Assembly (NCBI GenBank): GCA_035369845.1
Contig: DAOOVD010000032.1
Location: forward strand, 1 to 28,134
From: DAOOVD01 sp035369845
GTDB taxonomy: Bacteria > Bacillota > Desulfotomaculia > Desulfotomaculales > Pelotomaculaceae
Reading direction: 5' to 3'
DNA: 28,134 bases
Of the stretch, positions 24,735 through 28,134 are shown one piece after another. The notes under the pieces are model-generated. The model made no database searches. It had not been told where the DNA came from and was given only the letters and a program-made list of their open reading frames with translations. The translations under genes and the position numbers were made by a program. Numbering within the stretch: position 1 is the first letter of the stretch; each line of letters opens with the position of its first letter.

Positions 24735-25997
24735 ATGATAATTACCGATGTGTTTGCCAGGGAGATTCTCGATTCTCGAGGCAACCCGACCGTGGAGGTT
24801 GACGTGGTTGTTGGGGACGAATTTGTGGGCAGGGCGGCCGTGCCGTCCGGTGCATCAACCGGGACAAGGGAGGCACTGGAACTTCGCGACCAGGATAATA
24901 ACCGCTATCAGGGAAAAGGGGTTTTAAAGGCGGTAGAAAACGTTAATTCATTGATTGCCCCGGAAATAGTAGGTATGGATTCTTTCGACCAGCGGGCCAT
25001 CGACGAAGTCCTCATATCACTGGACGGGACTCCTGATAAAAGCAGGCTCGGGGCCAACGCCGTTTTGGGAGTTTCAATGGCAACCGCCAAGGCTGCCGCG
25101 GAAGCCCTGGGAATCCCTTTGTATCGCTACCTGGGGGGATTAACGGCAAGTGAGATGCCGGTTCCCATGATGAATGTACTGAACGGGGGCAAACATGCCG
25201 ACAACAACATTGACACCCAGGAGTTTTTAATTGTTCCCGCCGGGGCAAAATGCTTCAGGGAATCCTTGCGGATGGGCGCAGAGGTGTTTCATTCATTGAA
25301 AGCCGTATTGAAAAGCAGGGGACAAAATACCTCCGTCGGCGATGAGGGCGGCTTCGCCCCAAACCTTGCCTCAACCGATGAGGCGCTGCAGACTATTGTT
25401 GATGCAATCCAAAAAGCTGGCTATGTTCCGGGAAAGGATATTTTCCTGGCGCTTGACCCGGCGGCAAGCGAGTTTTTTAAAGAAGGGAAGTATTACTTCG
25501 AGAGAGACAGGAAGACTTCCGAAGATATGATCGATTATTACCAGAAACTTGTTAGTAAGTACCCAATTGTATCCATAGAAGACGGCCTGGCGGAAGATGA
25601 CTGGGAAGGCTGGAAAAAACTAACCGGTGCTCTGGGCGAAAAGATACAGTTGGTCGGGGATGACATATTCGTCACCAATCCCGATATTTTCAAGAGGGGT
25701 ATTAAAGAAGGGATTGCAAATTCAATATTGATTAAACTCAATCAGATAGGAACGATATCAGAAACCTTAAAGACTATCTCCATGGCCAAAAAGACCGGAT
25801 ATACCACGGTAATTTCCCACAGGTCAGGTGAAACCGAGGATGCCTTTATAGCTGACTTTGCTGTCGGCACATCTGCCGGCCAGATAAAAACCGGGTCACT
25901 GTCCAGATCCGAAAGAGTAGCGAAGTACAACCAGCTTTTAAGAATTGAAGAAGAAATAAAAAATGCTGTTTTCCCCGGCATAAGTATTTATAAATAA
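24735..25997 (+). CDS. eno: Enolase (phosphopyruvate hydratase)
   Basis: A 420-residue, full-length enolase catalysing 2-phosphoglycerate to phosphoenolpyruvate in glycolysis and gluconeogenesis. Visible landmarks are the flexible loop SGASTG (about 38-43), the catalytic glutamate in GDEGGFAP (E204), the Mg ligands in ALDPAA (D241), SIEDGL (E282) and VGDDIF (D309), the catalytic lysine in ILIKLNQIGT (K334) and the SHRSGETED loop. It is slightly short at the C-terminus compared with about 430 in most Firmicutes, and it stands apart from the usual gap-pgk-tpi-pgm cluster. TTGGAG lies upstream of ATG 24735. Confidence 0.96.
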   Translation: MIITDVFAREILDSRGNPTVEVDVVVGDEFVGRAAVPSGASTGTREALELRDQDNNRYQGKGVLKAVENVNSLIAPEIVGMDSFDQRAIDEVLISLDGTPDKSRLGANAVLGVSMATAKAAAEALGIPLYRYLGGLTASEMPVPMMNVLNGGKHADNNIDTQEFLIVPAGAKCFRESLRMGAEVFHSLKAVLKSRGQNTSVGDEGGFAPNLASTDEALQTIVDAIQKAGYVPGKDIFLALDPAASEFFKEGKYYFERDRKTSEDMIDYYQKLVSKYPIVSIEDGLAEDDWEGWKKLTGALGEKIQLVGDDIFVTNPDIFKRGIKEGIANSILIKLNQIGTISETLKTISMAKKTGYTTVISHRSGETEDAFIADFAVGTSAGQIKTGSLSRSERVAKYNQLLRIEEEIKNAVFPGISIYK

Positions 25998-26046
25998 ATT
26001 GATGGATATAAATGCTGCGTTGGACACGATTATCAATACTAAATAA

Positions 26047-26058
26047 GGACATTTGTCC
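26047..26058. repeat. Palindromic site GGACATTTGTCC (left copy)
   Basis: A near-perfect 12-base palindrome 49 bases after the enolase stop and 88 bases before the first DUF1670-like gene. Its reverse complement GGACAAATGTCC is the core of three copies on the other side of the gene pair (27736, 27793, 28021). It is a candidate operator or element-end motif. Confidence 0.6.
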
Positions 26059-26066
26059 TCCCAAAA

Positions 26067-26110
26067 CAGGGTTAGACAAACCCGAGGAACTCCTGTAAGC
26101 TATAAATAGC
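26067..26110 (+). other. Structured leader of the DUF1670 pair
   Basis: Small hairpins lie between the palindrome and the gene start: GGGTT/AACCC (26069-26083, loop AGACA), a larger CAGG/CCTG pairing (26067-26095), and GCTAT/ATAGC (26099-26110). No known riboswitch class is recognised. They may be part of the element or an untranslated leader. Confidence 0.3.
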
Positions 26111-26146
26111 AAACGGGAGGAAACCAAAGCAGAGGAGGACAAACCA

Positions 26147-26968
26147 ATGGAAAATGCAATACAAGAGCGCATTCAAGCAAAGACAAGAGACAGCCAGTTG
26201 TTCGAAATATTTGTTAATCATTTCGAGTTTTCTCCCAAGACAGCCGAAGCTGCCATCAATACAGTCAAAGAGATCTACGAACTGCACCGCTATGACCCAG
26301 ACCGAATGTGTGAAACCGGCCGGGTAATCCGGCAGGTTGTTTCCATAAAAGCAAAGCACGGGCCCCGGCTGCGTGAACTGCCCAAAGTAACCGTAAAGCT
26401 AACCGTTGACGCCGGCGCCGAAGATCAGGAAGTCTTTCGTAAGCATGGTACACCCGGTCTGCGCGAAGTGCAGCTCTGCCGGATGACGGAAGAAGCCCTT
26501 GAGCAGGGAGGCGTACTCACACAAGAAGACATTGCCGACATTCTCCAGGTGGATGTCCGGACCGTCAGGCGCACCATCAGGCAGCTGCAAGAACGCGGCA
26601 TTCGAGTGCAGACCCGCGGCCTATATCACGACATAGGCCCGAGCATATCCCACAAAGCGTGGATTGTCGGCCTCTATCTCGAATATAAGACCTATTCCGA
26701 GATCGCCCGGATAACCCGGCACACAACGACCTCCATTAAACGGTATGTTATGGACTTTGCCCGGGTAGTCCTGTGCATCCAAAAAGGTTTGAGCTTGGCA
26801 GAAACAGCTCATATCGCCGGCATATCAGAGCGCCTGGTCAGGGAATACGCAGGACTTTACCTGCGCTACAACACTCCCGAACATGCCGAAAGATTACAAG
26901 ACATGATCACCAAAGCAAGCCGTGACGCAGCAGATCAAGAACAAAAAGGGGGCCTGGCGGTTTCATGA
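26147..26968 (+). CDS. DUF1670-like triple helix-turn-helix protein, first paralogue
   Basis: A 273-residue protein with three helix-turn-helix-like segments: LTQEDIADILQVDVRTVRRT (about 124-143), YSEIARITRHTTTSIKRYV (183-201) and LSLAETAHIAGISERLVREY (215-234). The motif DIGPSISHK (162-170) lies between the first two and is shared with the next gene. The N-terminal 110 residues show no known catalytic motif. I associate this architecture with DUF1670; its function is unknown, and sequence-specific DNA binding is inferred from the helices. GAGGAGG precedes ATG 26147. It overlaps the second paralogue by four bases (ATGA). Palindromic repeats flank the pair. Confidence 0.7.
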   Translation: MENAIQERIQAKTRDSQLFEIFVNHFEFSPKTAEAAINTVKEIYELHRYDPDRMCETGRVIRQVVSIKAKHGPRLRELPKVTVKLTVDAGAEDQEVFRKHGTPGLREVQLCRMTEEALEQGGVLTQEDIADILQVDVRTVRRTIRQLQERGIRVQTRGLYHDIGPSISHKAWIVGLYLEYKTYSEIARITRHTTTSIKRYVMDFARVVLCIQKGLSLAETAHIAGISERLVREYAGLYLRYNTPEHAERLQDMITKASRDAADQEQKGGLAVS

Positions 26969-27786
26969 AAATGGTTGTTAATAAAGAAAATGCCATAAAA
27001 AAGCGCACATTCCGAAGCGCCCTCATAGAAATGCTCGAACGGGAATACAAGCTTATCGGCAGTCACAAAGTCATTGAGTTAATCGCCGACGATATTTGCC
27101 AGCTAAGAGACGAATTCTACCCGCGAGCCAGTGAAGAAGCCTACGGTAATCTTACCTGGGTCACCACCTCCAGTGACAACAAGAAGCCAAAATTGGGCCA
27201 GCGAGTCGAAGACTACAAAAACACCCGCATATCGCTCCCGCTTATAAATGAAGAAGACCTGCAGATGATGGAGAACCTGCCGTCCACAGAGCGGGACAAA
27301 GCAAAGATCGTCCGGCTGATCAACTCCGCCTGCGAGCAGGGGGGTCTTCTAACCATTGAAGAACTGGCCCTGATGGTAAACAGGACACCCACGTCCGTAT
27401 CCAAGCGGATAAAAGAATACCAGGAAGAGCACCAAGTGGTGCTGCCAATCAAAGGGAACAAGCTGGACATAGGACCCGGAATTACCCACAAGCGGATTAT
27501 CCTTGAGCTGTACGAAAATAAAGTCGCCCCGCCGGATATTGCCAGGCAGGTCAACCACAGCCAGGAAGCCGTAGACCGGTACATCAAAGATTACGAGCGC
27601 ATCAAGTTCCTCGTACGCCGCGGGATGGACATTGCTGAAATCAGCCATCTTACCGGACGGGGTAGAAAAGTGGTAAAACAGCACCTGGAGATTATCAAGC
27701 AATATCACCCCGAGCTTTTTGAAACCAGGCAAGCGCCGGGCAAATGTCCTGACACTGATGCCGGATGCTCCTTAAAAAACGAGTAA
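26965..27786 (+). CDS. DUF1670-like triple helix-turn-helix protein, second paralogue
   Basis: A 273-residue protein, a divergent paralogue of the preceding one. It shares CEQGGLLTIEELA, DIGPGITHK (168-176), the DIAR..NHS..AVDRYIKDYER segment and AEISHLTGRGRKVVKQ, giving the same three helix-turn-helix units at about 129-150, 188-210 and 221-243. The N-terminal thirds differ. Its start overlaps the upstream stop (ATGA), so the two are translationally coupled and may form a heteromer. A GGGCAAATGTCC repeat lies inside its last codons (27738-27749). No DDE, tyrosine or serine recombinase residues could be recognised, so a transposase role is unproven. Confidence 0.7.
   Translation: MKMVVNKENAIKKRTFRSALIEMLEREYKLIGSHKVIELIADDICQLRDEFYPRASEEAYGNLTWVTTSSDNKKPKLGQRVEDYKNTRISLPLINEEDLQMMENLPSTERDKAKIVRLINSACEQGGLLTIEELALMVNRTPTSVSKRIKEYQEEHQVVLPIKGNKLDIGPGITHKRIILELYENKVAPPDIARQVNHSQEAVDRYIKDYERIKFLVRRGMDIAEISHLTGRGRKVVKQHLEIIKQYHPELFETRQAPGKCPDTDAGCSLKNE
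27736..27749 (+). repeat. CCGGGCAAATGTCC repeat, copy 1 (inside coding sequence)
   Basis: Identical over 14 bases to the core of the copy at 27803-27816. It lies within the final codons of the second DUF1670-like gene, encoding part of its C-terminal tail. Confidence 0.55.
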
Positions 27787-27792
27787 TGACAA

Positions 27793-27816
27793 AGTTTTTT
27801 AACCGGGCAAATGTCC
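27793..27816 (+). repeat. 24-base repeat ending CCGGGCAAATGTCC, copy 2
   Basis: Seven bases after the stop of the second DUF1670-like gene. AGTTTTTTAA precedes the core. It matches the copy at 28021-28044 in 23 of 24 positions; the difference is G for A in GGRCAAATGTCC. Confidence 0.7.
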
Positions 27817-27887
27817 GCACGGTTATATTCCTGAAAAACGTTGTTTCCGTCAAGGAGGGCGCGATGGCTCCCGGCCGTGCGCCGCGC

Positions 27888-27940
27888 GGTGTAGGCGAGA
27901 TTTCAGTCGACCTGCAGGCTCCTTACATCCCGCCTACACC
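27888..27940. repeat. Inverted repeat GGTGTAGGCG / CGCCTACACC
   Basis: Perfect 10-base arms at 27888-27897 and 27931-27940 enclose a 33-base loop that contains a CCTGCAGG palindrome (27911-27918). It is part of the non-coding 27787-28134 stretch between the 24-base repeats. The open frame through it (27765-27977) shows no protein-like features. Confidence 0.55.
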
Positions 27941-27951
27941 GGCAAGTCCCC

Positions 27952-27971
27952 AACACAAAAATGTTTGTGTT
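27952..27971 (+). other. Hairpin AACACAAA / TTTGTGTT
   Basis: Perfect 8-base stem with an AATG loop. It lies inside a wider CCCAAC/GTTGGG pairing that closes near 27983. It is followed by only a few T residues, so a terminator function for the DUF1670 pair is possible but weak. Confidence 0.4.
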
Positions 27972-28020
27972 TTATGAAAGGTTGGGATGCCGAAAAATCA
28001 AGAAAGACTGAGAGAGCTTG

Positions 28021-28044
28021 AGTTTTTTAACCGGACAAATGTCC
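28021..28044 (+). repeat. 24-base repeat ending CCGGACAAATGTCC, copy 3
   Basis: Matches copy 2 in 23 of 24 bases, and its last 12 bases are the exact reverse complement of the left palindrome at 26047-26058. It is a candidate right boundary of the unit that starts there, giving a span of about 2.0 kb. Confidence 0.7.
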
Positions 28045-28093
28045 TAAATGTAAAAGATTAATAGTACCTGACCAAGTTTTAACTAGACTTTCA

Positions 28094-28109
28094 TGCCGCT
28101 AACGCGGCA
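28094..28109. other. Small hairpin TGCCGC / GCGGCA
   Basis: Perfect 6-base stem with a TAAC loop near the window end. It could be the start of another repeat or structured element that continues outside the window. Confidence 0.35.
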
Positions 28110-28134
28110 CCAGCAGAAGGATGAAAATTAACCT

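Noticed and set aside
27765..27977. 70-residue open frame after the DUF1670 pair
   Set aside because: It passes through a 24-base repeat and an inverted repeat, has no ribosome site and no protein-like pattern.
26047..28044. CRISPR array from the repeated CAAATGTCC units
   Set aside because: Copies are irregularly spaced, one lies inside a coding sequence, and there are no uniform spacers or cas genes.

Overview
The window looks like a chromosomal segment of a low-GC-lineage Gram-positive (Firmicutes) with a moderately GC-rich genome. The best guess is a Pelotomaculum/Desulfotomaculum-like member of the Peptococcaceae. That rests on the AzlCD, SbcCD, YjbQ, L,D-transpeptidase and enolase gene types, strong GGAGG-type ribosome sites, and a tandem pair of DUF1670-type proteins that I associate with that group. 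The placement is inference; no rRNA or tRNA is present. Three stretches are clearly AT-richer than the rest: about 1-2100, 7850-8850 and 9890-10530. They look like separately acquired DNA.

Layout. (1) 1-2067: a transposase tail fused to the 3' end of a broken gene, then a HerA/DUF87-type ATPase that has lost its intact partner. (2) 2384-4098: an azlCD branched-chain amino-acid exporter pair and a cysteine-bearing flavoprotein, closed by a strong terminator at 4281. (3) 4436-15265: an 11-kb defence-type operon. It encodes a SNF2-type helicase with a DUF3883 nuclease-like tail, an Mrr-type endonuclease, a DUF1156 (COG1743-type) Zn-ribbon DNA methylase and a DUF499 (COG1483-type) ATPase with an added Ig-like domain. 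A MazE-type antitoxin, with its own promoter and palindromic operator, and the stump of its Doc/Fic toxin sit between methylase and ATPase. (4) 15270-17228: housekeeping genes (DUF3795, YjbQ, L,D-transpeptidase). (5) 17420-22296: sbcD-sbcC, translationally coupled. (6) 22330-22990: a vapBC toxin-antitoxin pair on the minus strand, followed by a decapitated dynamin-family gene. (7) 23962-25997: a duplicated Cys-His protein and enolase. (8) 26047-28044: two divergent paralogous triple-HTH proteins (DUF1670-like), translationally coupled and flanked by repeated palindromic GGACAWWTGTCC sites and hairpins. This is a possible mobile or self-regulating unit.

How the genes may work together. The helicase, Mrr, methylase and ATPase genes form one same-strand cluster and plausibly make a methylation-based restriction system: the methylase marks self DNA, while the helicase, ATPase and one or two nuclease domains act on unmarked DNA. 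SbcCD, VapBC, HerA and the dynamin remnant nearby give the region the character of a defence island with repeated gain and decay. The least explained unit is the DUF1670 pair with its repeats at the right end.
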